Below, piece after piece: positions 25,172 through 33,390 of a DNA stretch of 64,000 bases (positions are counted from its first letter, which is position 1; the number at the start of each line of letters is the position of its first letter). Position numbers and translations under genes: made by a program. Source of the stretch: Methylomonas fluvii (lineage in GTDB: Bacteria > Pseudomonadota > Gammaproteobacteria > Methylococcales > Methylomonadaceae); contig NZ_JACXST010000001.1 in the NCBI RefSeq assembly GCF_014850975.1, positions 1,980,870 to 2,044,869 on the forward strand, written 5' to 3'. The notes beneath the pieces are model-generated. The model did no database searches, was not told where the DNA came from, and saw only the letters and a program-made list of their open reading frames with translations.

Positions 25172-27940
25172 ATGAAATTAAATGGTCCGATACGCATTGG
25201 TTTGTTGGCTTGCGCCTCCGGGTCTGCGCTAGCCGATGCGTTGTCATCCGATGTGTCCTGGTCGGTGATTGGGCGTAATATCACGATTACTCAACCGTCC
25301 TTTACCGGCGTAGGCAGCGGCAGTTTTGCCGGTAATTCGGCAACGGTAGGTTCGGGGGCCACCGTAAATTTGGCGGGTAGTTACAGCATCCAGGAAGGCG
25401 ACACCAGTTATTGCCCAGGCTGTATTATCCAGCTTTATACCGCTTGGATTGCTCCGGCACAGGCAGGCTCGGTCGGGTTCTACTCCGGCGGAATCGGTCC
25501 CGGTTTTGGTAGCCTGAGCGGATCGTTTTCTGACCAACTCACCGCCCCTAAAACGCCTGGGACTTACTTTATCGGTCTTGGCGCAACGCTGGATTATGTA
25601 TACCAACCGAATACTGCTGGTGGGTTTGGAAAAGACCAGAATGGCATTTCCGGTTTCGCGCCGTTTCAAGTCCGTGTTACTCCCTTAGCGCTGAGTCCCA
25701 TTACATCCAGTGATAGTTTTAGCACTCTGCCCGGTTACTATTACAACACCGGCGGCGATTTCAGCAATTACGGCACATTAACCAATAACAATGCCTCGCT
25801 CAGTCATAGCTCAGGGGTTTTCTCCAATTTCGGCACCATCAACAACCAAGGTGTAATTGAGAATGCCGGGCAGATGATCAATAGCGGCAGCATCGACAAT
25901 GTAACGGGCAATACGCTGACAAACACCGGCGCACTGGTCAATCAGGGAAGTTTCGGCAACGCCGGGACGCTGACTAATCAAGGTACTTTCACCAATCACG
26001 GGGTCTTAAACAATTCCGGGACCATCAGCAACACCGGCCAATTCAATCTGGCACAGACCGGACTGATTACCGGGGCCGGCGATTTCTATAACAGCGGGCA
26101 AGGTCGCGTCGATATTTCCGGTAACAACACTCATCAGTTTGATGGCAACGTTAGTAACGACGGCGTTTTCAGAACGGTAAATACCTCGGTAGCGTTTACC
26201 GGCAATTTCACGAATAACGGCCGCTATGAGAGCGACCCGTCGATCAATCAATTCAACAATCTTTCCATAGGTGCCAGCGGTTATTTGGTGGGCGGTGCCG
26301 GCGATGTTTTCACCGTAACCGGCGACTTTAATAATGCCAGCACGCAAAATACCCTGTGGAATACCGCGAATGCCGATCTGATTTTCAGTGGCCCGAGCGC
26401 GACGCAGCATGCGATGAGCTTGGTGGGTAGCGATCAGGGCCAGACTACTGCCGGTGCGGTCAATAATTTTGCCTGGGGTTCGGTGACGGTGGCGAGCGGC
26501 AACGGTTTGCGCTTGGTCGATGGTAATAGTACGCCGGGCGCCGCATTGTATGCCAGTCGACTGGTATTGGCGGATGGCGCGAACCAATTAAGCAGCATCA
26601 GCAGCGACTACAACATCTACATCGATCCCAGTCTGCCGGAAAACCAGTACTTATTGGGGACGATACGCAGTTTCGGTGGCGGTCGAGGCCAATTGGCGCC
26701 GTGGAGTTTGCAACCTTTTACGACAGAGACCAGCACCTCGCCGGAATTAACCTTCAATCAGCAGACCTTTGCGCCCGCCTTGAATGAGGCTTGCGCTACC
26801 CCAAGCGGCATTTTGGCTACCCGGTGTCTGCAACTGCAAGCGCTCAGTCCGGAACAGCAAACCACCGCCGTTGCGGCATTAACGCCGGATCAGGTGCCGA
26901 GTCAGATGGCCGGGCCGGTGAAATTGGGCGCGACGCGCATGGATGGTCCGCTGACCCGATTGGCGAGCTTGCGCGCTGGCGGCGGCGGCGGTGCGCCTTT
27001 GTCGGTGAATTTTAACGGGATCCAATTATCCGCTAATCCCTTGGGCTCTCAGGGGCTGGTCGGCGCAGCGGGCGATGACGAGCTGTTCCGCGATTCGCCG
27101 CTGGGTGTGTTTTTACAAACCCGGTTTAATTTTGCCAATCTGCGCGGTGATGCATGGGATCGGGGATTTGACTCGCAAGCCCGCACCGTGACGGGCGGCG
27201 CGGATTATCGGCTTAACGATAAGCTGGTGGTTGGCGCGGCGTTTAACTATACGCATTCTTCCACCCAATATGCCGATTCGGCCGGTAATATGAGTAGCGA
27301 TACTTATCTGGGCGCGCTATACGGCAGTTACTATCTGCCTGAGGATATTTATCTGGATTGGGTGGGAAATTACGGCGGTAATGACTATGCCTTTAACCGC
27401 CAGTATGCCTTTACCGGATTCGCCGGCCAATCCACATCGACAACCACCGGCAATCAATACGGTTTTGCATTAAGCAGCGGCAAAGACTTCAATTGGGACG
27501 AGTGGGCCATCGGCCCTTATCTGCGATTAGAGTATCTGGGCATGAACATCGCCCAATACCAAGAGCACAGCGGCAACGGTTTCGACATTATCACTGGCGA
27601 TCAAATCAATCATTCTTTCGTCAGCAATCTCGGTACCCAAATCAGTTATGCGCTCAGCACGTCATGGGGGGTATTCACGCCGGCCGTGCGCGTGGAATGG
27701 GAGCATCAATACCTTAACGACAACCGGCTGATTCACATGCGCTTGGCTCAGGCCGAACCGGGGCAGGGTAATTTTACGATTCAAACCGGCGAGCCCGACC
27801 GCGATTATGTCAACCTCGGTGGTTCGCTCAGCGCTACTTTGCCCAATGGCGGCTCTGGGTTCGTGCGTTACGAAACCCGCTTGGGCCAAACCAATATTTC
27901 TGACCATATCCTGGAAGCGGGCTTGCGGATGACTTTCTAG
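25172..27940 (+). CDS. Autotransporter (type V secretion) with repeat-rich passenger
   Basis: The 922-residue protein begins with a signal peptide (MKLNGPIRIGLLACASGSALA). A beta-rich passenger follows. Its middle (about 185-300) is built from repeats of 8-11 residues of the type NSGTITNTG and NQGSFGNAG, the ladder pattern of beta-helical passengers. Residues from about 650 to the end form a 12-strand autotransporter barrel ending in LRMTF, with the terminal Phe needed for outer-membrane assembly. The passenger would be displayed on or released from the cell surface; adhesion is the usual role but is unproven here. A GTG three bases upstream could also start it. The ribosome site is weak. Confidence 0.87.
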   Translation: MKLNGPIRIGLLACASGSALADALSSDVSWSVIGRNITITQPSFTGVGSGSFAGNSATVGSGATVNLAGSYSIQEGDTSYCPGCIIQLYTAWIAPAQAGSVGFYSGGIGPGFGSLSGSFSDQLTAPKTPGTYFIGLGATLDYVYQPNTAGGFGKDQNGISGFAPFQVRVTPLALSPITSSDSFSTLPGYYYNTGGDFSNYGTLTNNNASLSHSSGVFSNFGTINNQGVIENAGQMINSGSIDNVTGNTLTNTGALVNQGSFGNAGTLTNQGTFTNHGVLNNSGTISNTGQFNLAQTGLITGAGDFYNSGQGRVDISGNNTHQFDGNVSNDGVFRTVNTSVAFTGNFTNNGRYESDPSINQFNNLSIGASGYLVGGAGDVFTVTGDFNNASTQNTLWNTANADLIFSGPSATQHAMSLVGSDQGQTTAGAVNNFAWGSVTVASGNGLRLVDGNSTPGAALYASRLVLADGANQLSSISSDYNIYIDPSLPENQYLLGTIRSFGGGRGQLAPWSLQPFTTETSTSPELTFNQQTFAPALNEACATPSGILATRCLQLQALSPEQQTTAVAALTPDQVPSQMAGPVKLGATRMDGPLTRLASLRAGGGGGAPLSVNFNGIQLSANPLGSQGLVGAAGDDELFRDSPLGVFLQTRFNFANLRGDAWDRGFDSQARTVTGGADYRLNDKLVVGAAFNYTHSSTQYADSAGNMSSDTYLGALYGSYYLPEDIYLDWVGNYGGNDYAFNRQYAFTGFAGQSTSTTTGNQYGFALSSGKDFNWDEWAIGPYLRLEYLGMNIAQYQEHSGNGFDIITGDQINHSFVSNLGTQISYALSTSWGVFTPAVRVEWEHQYLNDNRLIHMRLAQAEPGQGNFTIQTGEPDRDYVNLGGSLSATLPNGGSGFVRYETRLGQTNISDHILEAGLRMTF

Positions 27941-27962
27941 TTACGCAAGCCCTTTCTGATGG

Positions 27963-28478
27963 TTATTGGTAAGGTGGTGGCGGTGGCAAGCCGGGCGGAG
28001 GTGGCGGAATGCTGGGTTGTGAGGTTTTGGGCGCCGGCGATTGGTAAGAAAACTGTCCGGATACCGGGACCCGGTGGCCCTTGGCATACATACATTGCAC
28101 ATAGGCATTGTCGTAACCTTGTTGCGTGGCATGGCCGGAGCGTCTTGATTCGCCGCTGCCGACGATAGTCCCTGCCACTAAACCCGTGCCGGCGCCGATC
28201 GCTGCTCCGCCGCCTCCACCAATTGCGGCACCAGCGGCCGCTCCCACTGCCGTGCCGACCGCGGCACTGCCAATTTGGCTATCGGCGCTGGCCTGATTCG
28301 GCGTTCCCCCCACTTGTCCGGTCGCGTATTGCTGACATTGATAATCGTCCTGGCGGAATTGCTCGAACGATAGGCCGGTGCCGGGTAGCGCCATCACACT
28401 GGGGCCTGAAGGCATATGGGCACAGCCGCTCAAGACTAGTGCCGCGAAGATTCCTGCTATTGGGTTTTTAGTATTCAT
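27963..28478 (-). CDS. Glycine-zipper lipoprotein with proline-rich tail
   Basis: The 171-residue protein has a lipobox (LVLSGCAHM, Cys at 19) and a short domain with DDYQCQQYA. A glycine-zipper membrane segment rich in GxxxG follows (GTAVGAAAGAAIGGGGGA and on). Near residue 130 is YDNAYVQCMYAKGHRVP, with a second cysteine that may pair with the first. The C-terminus is a run of prolines (PPPPPG, PPPPPYQ). Proteins of this type sit in the cell envelope and may oligomerise through the zipper. CAGGAGACC precedes the ATG. Before the IS insertion this gene lay 15 bases downstream of the split gene described at 28494-30360, and so probably in the Cpx-like operon. Confidence 0.82.
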   Translation of the reverse strand: MNTKNPIAGIFAALVLSGCAHMPSGPSVMALPGTGLSFEQFRQDDYQCQQYATGQVGGTPNQASADSQIGSAAVGTAVGAAAGAAIGGGGGAAIGAGTGLVAGTIVGSGESRRSGHATQQGYDNAYVQCMYAKGHRVPVSGQFSYQSPAPKTSQPSIPPPPPGLPPPPPYQ

Positions 28479-28543
28479 GTTTGCGGTCTCCTGCTAATTT
28501 TGCGGCGCCGGCTCGACTTGTTGCCAGCCATTCGCACACTTAT

Positions 28544-28557
28544 ATGGACTCCTCCCC
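28544..28557 (+). repeat. Left sub-terminal inverted repeat of the IS element
   Basis: The 14 bases from 28544 match the reverse complement of 29991-30004 at the first 12 positions and at 13 of 14 overall. They lie 5 bases inside the left end deduced from the split gene. Confidence 0.75.
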
Positions 28558-28739
28558 AATTGCCAGCCAAGATTCCCAAAAATAATGTTTCCAACAGAGA
28601 TCGAGATTGCAGCCATATATTCGGTCTCTTGATGAAGGTGCTTGATTGACCTTCGGACCCTGATGAATCTATCCGCGCGCTTTTTCCACTAACACCTTAA
28701 CGGTTTCTAAAGAACCTATGCGCTAAACGGGATTTAAAA

Positions 28740-28918
28740 GCACCGGTCTGACCTGTTGAATGTCATCACTTTTGAGTGACTTGCCTCCGCAATCTGTTGA
28801 ACTCGTTTATAGCGTTTGCATCACCGGATTGAGAGTTGTCCACGCTTTGCCCGACGCCGGAACCCTTCTCTCGTGTGGAGGCGTTGGGCAAAGGGTGGGC
28901 AACTCGGACATCACTCAA
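28740..28918 (-). ncRNA. Putative bridge RNA (seekRNA) region of the IS1111-group element
   Basis: The non-coding end directly after the transposase stop can fold strongly. Arms at 28833-28858 and 28880-28905 pair at 23 of 26 positions around a 21-base loop, starting 13 bases after the stop codon. IS110-family elements are known to encode a structured guide RNA in a non-coding end, downstream of the transposase in the IS1111 group. Position, length and folding here fit that. The exact RNA ends and the guide loops cannot be set by eye. Confidence 0.55.
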
Positions 28919-29932
28919 TCAAGCCACTTGGGCCGCATATTCGCCAGAGCCAGTGGCCAGTGCCCAGATAATCCGGGCATTCTTGTTAGCTAAGGCCACG
29001 GCGGCCTTGTTGAAGCCTCGCCGTTCGATTAAGGCTTGTAGCCAGCGGCTCAACGGGTCGCTCTTGTCGCCGCAGTATTTCAATACCGCCCGGGCGCCGT
29101 GGATCAACAAGGTGCGCAAGCGCCGATTACCCCGTTTGCTGATGCCGAGCAAGACTTGGCGGTCGCCGCTACTATGCTGTCTGGGCACCACGCCCAAACT
29201 GGCGGCGTAATCACGACTGGACGTATAACCTTTGCCATCCCCCACATCGGCGGCGGCCAAAGTGGCGGTGAGCGGGCCTATGCCCGGAATGGCAATCAGA
29301 CGTTTGCTCAAGGCATTTTGCCGGCACAGCGCTTCGATCTGCCGATCCATAGTTTTGATGGCCTCATCAATCGCCACCAGGGCTTGATACTGTTCGGCAA
29401 ACAGCGCGCGGCTGAGCGTCGACAGTTGCTTCTCGGCATCTTCCAACATCAACGGCAACTGTTTTCTGACCTGATGGGCACTTTTCGGCAACACCAGCCC
29501 GCGCTCGGCCAAATGCCCGCGAATCTGATTGATCAAGGCCGTACGCTCCTCGACTTTGCCTTGGCGAATGCCATGCACCATGGCCAGGTCTTGTTGTTCC
29601 ATGTTTTTAATGGCCACCGTACGTTTGTTCGGTTGCCGCGCCGCCGTAAAGATCGCCTCGGCATCGTTGAAATCGTTTTTGTTGCCCACCACGAAGGCTT
29701 TCACGTAACGGGCGTTCAATAGCACGACCTCATGACCCAGTGCTTGGAACGACCGTGCCCAGTGGTGCGAACCACCGCAGGCTTCCAGCGCGATCAGGCT
29801 TGGTGGTAGTTGAGCTATGAATTCCAGGAGTTCCGAGCGCTTTAGTTTCCGCTTGATCGCTTTGCCCTCGAGCATCATGAACAGATGAAACACTTGTTTT
29901 GCTATATCCAAACCCACTACGTTACGATTCAT
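28919..29932 (-). CDS. IS110/IS1111-family transposase (DEDD recombinase)
   Basis: The 337-residue protein starts MNRNVVGLDIAKQVFHLF, with the first catalytic Asp, followed by ALEACGG (Glu) and VGNKNDFNDAEAI (the DxxD pair), the DEDD set of this family. The C-terminal part has LIAIPGIGPLTATLAAADVG and the serine-containing YAASLGVVPRQHSSG of the Tnp20-type domain. It works with a guide RNA to join IS ends to target DNA. AGAGGAGT precedes the chosen ATG at 29932. No frameshift or early stop is present, so it is probably active. Confidence 0.93.
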   Translation of the reverse strand: MNRNVVGLDIAKQVFHLFMMLEGKAIKRKLKRSELLEFIAQLPPSLIALEACGGSHHWARSFQALGHEVVLLNARYVKAFVVGNKNDFNDAEAIFTAARQPNKRTVAIKNMEQQDLAMVHGIRQGKVEERTALINQIRGHLAERGLVLPKSAHQVRKQLPLMLEDAEKQLSTLSRALFAEQYQALVAIDEAIKTMDRQIEALCRQNALSKRLIAIPGIGPLTATLAAADVGDGKGYTSSRDYAASLGVVPRQHSSGDRQVLLGISKRGNRRLRTLLIHGARAVLKYCGDKSDPLSRWLQALIERRGFNKAAVALANKNARIIWALATGSGEYAAQVA

Positions 29933-29990
29933 TTCGGACTCCTCTTTGTCCCGTTTAAATTTTCGGGTGCATTGTGACACCGCTAGGGGT

Positions 29991-30004
29991 GAGGAGGAGT
30001 CCAT
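29991..30004 (-). repeat. Right sub-terminal inverted repeat of the IS element
   Basis: Partner of the repeat at 28544-28557. It ends 5 bases inside the deduced right end of the element, the mirror image of the left side. Confidence 0.75.
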
Positions 30005-30362
30005 GTCATCACCTTAACATAAGGATAGTAGCCGGCCGGATCGTTACAGTAATACCAATAGCCTTCTGCTAAGGGAGTGTTCTGGGGCTGGCTGCGCTCG
30101 CGCTCGATATAGACCGGGGGTTGCACCGGTACAGTGATAATCTCTCGCGGGTAATACGGATACGCCGGGTAGTAGGGATAAGCCGGGTAAAAGGGTCTGG
30201 GATACAGTGGCGCACCAAAGTAGAAGCCAAAACCCGGACGGAAATGTCCGCCAAAATGCCGGCCGCCGTGATGGTGAAACGGGTCGGCGCTCGCGCTTAG
30301 GGCCCATGCCGACAGTAAAGCTATCAGCGTGGCTGACAGCCACTTTTTGAGTTTAAACATAC

Positions 30363-31841
30363 TTACCTCTCGTTTGCGTGCCGTATTGGAAACGGGATTT
30401 CAATCAGAACACTTAAACCACCTTCCGGTCGGTTGCTGGCGCTGATGCTGCCGCCATGCGCCTCGACAGCTCGATGGGCGATGGTCAGTCCCAGGCCGGT
30501 GCTGTGTGGTTTTTGCGCTCGACCACTGCGGAAAAACGGCTGAAAAATGGCCGTCAAATCCTGATCCGCGACCCCAGGGCCGTCATCGTCCACCCGAATT
30601 CTTAAGTGACGATTAGCGCTATCAAAATTGGCGGCAATGCATACCGTACCGTCGGCTTTACTGTGTTGCACGGCATTACGCAGCACGTTTTCGATAGCGC
30701 GATGCAATAGTTCGCTTTGGCATTCAACCTCCACGTCAACATCGCCGAGATACCTCAGTTCGATACGCTTCGGTTCAGCCTCGAAACGCACGTCGGCGAC
30801 AATGTCGGCCAGCAGGTCGTCGAGATTGATGGCATCCAGTTTTCCTTGCGCAACGCCCGCTTCCAGCTTGGATAGCATCAATAGTTCGCCGACCAAATCG
30901 CTGATGCGTTGCGATTCCCGTTCGATGCGTTCCAGTGTGGCCGGCAATTTTTCCGGTTGTTGTTGGGCCAGGCCGATAGCGGCCTGAATGCGAGCCAATG
31001 GCGAGCGCAGTTCGTGAGACACATCGTGCAGCAGATGTTGCTGAGCATTAATTAGTGAGCAGATCTGTTGCGCCATATGGTCAAAGTCGCGACCCAGGTC
31101 CGCCAATTCGTCGCTCCGTCTACCCATTGCATGGCCGATGCGGGTATTCAGCCGGCCTTGAGCCACAGCGTTAAAAGCATCGCGCAGGCTGCGAATGGGT
31201 TTAGCGAAATACCAGGCCAATAATCCGCTGAACAGCAGGCTGGCCAAACAGCCGGAGACTATCGGTAAAATCGGCGCGGGCGGTTCGCGGTGCGGGCGAG
31301 GGCCGTGCTCATCAGGGTTACCGCTGGGCGGGGGTGGCCGGTCTCCCAGCATAGGGCCGTCGAGGCCAAATGCAGGCAGTCCGGGATCGCCCGGAAATGA
31401 CGGCCGGAACGGGCCGCCAAAACCGTGCTCTGGCAGAGGCACGAAAAGCAGATAACGATGGCCGTCGTCGGCTGCAATCATTTGGATGGCATCCGGGTAG
31501 GCGTTTTTTCGATGTAAGGCTCTGGCCTGTTGTAATACCTCTGTCGCTAAGGGTCTGCCCAATAATTCCCGGTCCGTATCGTCTACCGCGTATATCGGTG
31601 GAAAGCGGGTGTTTTGCAAGGTCTGAATAAAATCATGCAAACCCTTGACGCCGCCATGCGGCAAGGTGCTGGCGGCCAGCTTGACCAGTGATGCGCGTCT
31701 GACATCGACGACATCGGCTGGCTTGGCCAACAGGTTTTGCTGCGAGGAGTGTCTGAGCCAGACTGCGGTACCCACGCCAATGCCTGCGGTTAATAGGGCC
31801 AGCCAAAACGCAAAGAAAAACTTCCAAAACAATCTGCCCAT
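30363..31841 (-). CDS. Sensor histidine kinase, CpxA-like
   Basis: The 492-residue protein has an N-terminal membrane helix (about 7-30), a periplasmic sensor (31-190) that is Pro/Gly-rich near its end, a second helix (about 191-212), a HAMP domain (213-265) and the kinase core. His276 in [13 protein letters not shown] is the phosphorylated residue; [11 protein letters not shown] (N box), DDDGPGV (G1) and GLGLTIAHR (G2) complete the ATP site. The gene starts 1 base after the response-regulator stop. With the adjacent CpxP/Spy-like gene and a CpxR-type box, the pair is best read as an envelope stress system of the Cpx type. The naming rests on context more than on periplasmic-domain similarity. 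Confidence 0.88.
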   Translation of the reverse strand: MGRLFWKFFFAFWLALLTAGIGVGTAVWLRHSSQQNLLAKPADVVDVRRASLVKLAASTLPHGGVKGLHDFIQTLQNTRFPPIYAVDDTDRELLGRPLATEVLQQARALHRKNAYPDAIQMIAADDGHRYLLFVPLPEHGFGGPFRPSFPGDPGLPAFGLDGPMLGDRPPPPSGNPDEHGPRPHREPPAPILPIVSGCLASLLFSGLLAWYFAKPIRSLRDAFNAVAQGRLNTRIGHAMGRRSDELADLGRDFDHMAQQICSLINAQQHLLHDVSHELRSPLARIQAAIGLAQQQPEKLPATLERIERESQRISDLVGELLMLSKLEAGVAQGKLDAINLDDLLADIVADVRFEAEPKRIELRYLGDVDVEVECQSELLHRAIENVLRNAVQHSKADGTVCIAANFDSANRHLRIRVDDDGPGVADQDLTAIFQPFFRSGRAQKPHSTGLGLTIAHRAVEAHGGSISASNRPEGGLSVLIEIPFPIRHANER

Positions 31842-31842
31842 C

Positions 31843-32526
31843 TTATTCTTTGATCATCTGGTAACCTTGGCCGCGCACGGTCTGAATGTAGGAGCGGCCG
31901 TCCGGCTGGTTGCCTAATTTCTGGCGGATACTGCTCATATGCACATCAATGCTTCTATCGAAACGCGCCAACGGCCGGCCCAGAGCTTTTTCGGAGAGTT
32001 CGTTTTTGCTGACGACTCGGCCCACTTGACTGGCTAAGGTTTCCAGCAAATTGAACTCGGTGCTGGTTAGGTCCAGGTCTTGTTCGAACCAGGCGGCTTT
32101 GCGTTTTTCCGGCCACAGTGTCAACGGGCCGGCCATAATCGGTCCCGACGAGAGACTGGCGGCAGGCTGGGTTCGGCGCAAAATCGCCCGAATTCTGGCG
32201 ACCAGTTCTCTGGGCGTGCAGGGCTTGGGGACATAATCGTCGGCGCCGGATTCCAAGCCAATGATGCGGTCCACGTCGTCGCCCTTGGCGGTAAACATCA
32301 GTATCGGCACCCGGCTTGCCAGGCGGATGCGCGCCAATATCTCGGTGCCTTTAATATCCGGCAGCATGATGTCCAAAATGACCAGTTGATATTCGCCGGA
32401 TAGGGCAAGTTGCAGTCCGGATGCGCCGGTATGACTGACGTCCACCGCAAAACCTTCCTGCGCCAGATACTCCTGGAATAATCCGGCCAGTTCTACGTCG
32501 TCATCGATAATTAACACTTTGTGCAT
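31843..32526 (-). CDS. cpxR: Response regulator, OmpR/CpxR-like
   Basis: The 227-residue protein has a receiver domain (1-120) with acidic residues Asp8-Asp10, phospho-acceptor Asp52 (VILDIMLPD) and Lys101 in VPKPCTPREL. A winged-helix DNA-binding domain follows (130-227), with FDRSIDVHMSSIRQKLG as recognition helix and YIQTVRGQGYQM at the wing. The family controls envelope stress genes. It heads the operon with the kinase. The divergent gene is a CpxP/Spy-like chaperone, and the region between them has a perfect GTAAA-N5-GTAAA box, so both are probably controlled by this regulator. Confidence 0.9.
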   Translation of the reverse strand: MHKVLIIDDDVELAGLFQEYLAQEGFAVDVSHTGASGLQLALSGEYQLVILDIMLPDIKGTEILARIRLASRVPILMFTAKGDDVDRIIGLESGADDYVPKPCTPRELVARIRAILRRTQPAASLSSGPIMAGPLTLWPEKRKAAWFEQDLDLTSTEFNLLETLASQVGRVVSKNELSEKALGRPLARFDRSIDVHMSSIRQKLGNQPDGRSYIQTVRGQGYQMIKE

Positions 32527-32590
32527 GGTTCTCGCTCGTTGGCTGTGTGTTCATCATCATAGCCCCGGCTTCTGCCGACAACCAGCGGGG

Positions 32591-32605
32591 TTTACCTGAT
32601 TTTAC
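32591..32605 (-). promoter_or_regulatory. CpxR-type binding box
   Basis: On the minus strand this reads GTAAA, five bases, GTAAA, an exact match to the CpxR consensus of enterics. It lies 65 bases upstream of the response-regulator start and about 100 bases upstream of the divergent CpxP/Spy-like gene, a suitable place to control both. Confidence 0.7.
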
Positions 32606-32705
32606 ACGGCACTAACAGCACTTAACTTCCGATTTGAAATACTGGCTACGACGAAATCGGACAGATTTTGTCCTTGGGTTTATCATCGTTTTTGCGGAGA
32701 GTGTT

Positions 32706-33146
32706 ATGAAAAAATTAGTGTTAGTACTTGGCTTGTTACCCCTGACTGCAATAGCTGAGCCGCTGCATGGCGAGCGCCACGGTGGCGGCAAACCGCCGAT
32801 GCATAGGTTTGGCGAAACGGACGGCGAACAACATTTGCCGAGATTTTTAAAAAATCTTGATCTCAGTGAAAAGCAGGAAGCGGATATTAAGAATTTAATG
32901 AAAAGCCGGTTCGGCGACGGGAAGGCCGGATTTAAAGACGAGCATTCGCTGCGAGCCGAATTGCACGCTTTGAGCTTTTCCGCCGATTACAATGAGGAAA
33001 AGGCCAAAGCTTTGCGTGAGAAATCTGCAGCGATGCATCAGCAGATGGCCCTGGAAAAATCCAAGCTTGATCATGACGTGTTTATGTTGTTAACGGATGC
33101 GCAGCAAGAAAAACTGCAAGCCGAAATCGGCAAATTCGAACATTGA
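32706..33146 (+). CDS. CpxP/Spy-like periplasmic protein
   Basis: I start the gene at 32706, behind GCGGAGAG; MKKLVLVLGLLPLTAIAEP is a signal peptide. The 146-residue precursor gives a helical periplasmic protein with LDLSEKQEADIKNL and, near the end, LLTDAQQEKL. That is the LTxxQ pattern repeated in CpxP and Spy. In enterics CpxP binds the CpxA sensor and marks misfolded proteins, while Spy is a chaperone. A His/Gly/Pro-rich stretch follows the signal and may bind metal. It is divergent from the response regulator with a CpxR box between. Confidence 0.83.
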   Translation: MKKLVLVLGLLPLTAIAEPLHGERHGGGKPPMHRFGETDGEQHLPRFLKNLDLSEKQEADIKNLMKSRFGDGKAGFKDEHSLRAELHALSFSADYNEEKAKALREKSAAMHQQMALEKSKLDHDVFMLLTDAQQEKLQAEIGKFEH

Positions 33147-33337
33147 CTGAATCTGTTGTCCTTACACAGCCCGGTGCAGTGGCTGCTGGCAGCCGAGCAC
33201 TCCGGATAAGGCGGAATTGGCAATAAATACAGTGTCTTTGTGAAACAGCCGAATTTCGGTGACGCACCAAGTTAGAAAATTGTTAATGACCAAACAGCCA
33301 TAATTTCGTAAAATCACTTAAGTTTTTATCTATCAGG

Positions 33338-33367
33338 AACGGGATGAGTCGCAAGATTTATCCCGTT
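33338..33367 (+). promoter_or_regulatory. Leader hairpin upstream of carA
   Basis: Perfect 8-bp arms (33338-33345 and 33360-33367) with a 14-base loop are followed by TTC, 23 bases before the carA start. The place and shape would suit an attenuator or a leader hairpin. carA leaders are attenuated in some gammaproteobacteria, but no leader peptide is evident here. Confidence 0.35.
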
Positions 33368-33390
33368 TTCTACATCTAAGGTGGCCAATC

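Larger units (their letters stand above)
28539..30009 (-). mobile_element. IS110-family (IS1111-group) insertion sequence
   Basis: The element is about 1.47 kb long and carries one transposase gene on the minus strand. Sub-terminal inverted repeats are present at 28544-28557 and 29991-30004 (12 bases identical from ATGGACTCCTCC inward), each with about 5 bases outside. The boundaries are fixed independently by the reading frame of the interrupted gene. A long non-coding end (about 380 bases) lies downstream of the transposase and a short one (about 77 bases) upstream, the layout of the IS1111 group. Edges are accurate to a few bases. The element looks complete. Confidence 0.85.
28494..30360 (-). 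pseudogene. Small secreted Tyr/Pro-rich protein gene split by an IS element
   Basis: The 5' part (30010-30360) encodes a signal peptide, a His/Gly-rich stretch, a Tyr-Pro repeat region (PAYPYYPAYPYYP) and GYWYYCNDPAGYYPYVK. The expected C-terminal end of this family, Cys-x2-Gly-Trp-x2-Val-x-Pro, is missing there. It is found on the other side of the IS at 28494-28538, which reads CANGWQQVEPAPQN and then a stop in the right frame. Joining codon GTG (30012-30010) to TGT (28538-28536) restores one reading frame of about 131 residues. As it stands the first part runs into the IS and ends WTPPHP. The gene starts 3 bases after the kinase gene, so it belonged to the cpx-like operon. Function is unknown; likely a periplasmic or outer-membrane stress protein. 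Confidence 0.85.

Noticed and set aside
28836..29722. Plus-strand frames of 124 and 207 codons across the IS
   Set aside because: They are antisense to the transposase or overlap the folded RNA region and have no independent support.
28760..30012. 10-base direct repeat ATGTCATCAC as a target-site duplication of the IS
   Set aside because: The reading frame of the split gene places the left end at about 28539, so the left copy lies inside the element. IS110-family elements generally make no target duplication. The match is kept only as a possible guide-RNA hint.
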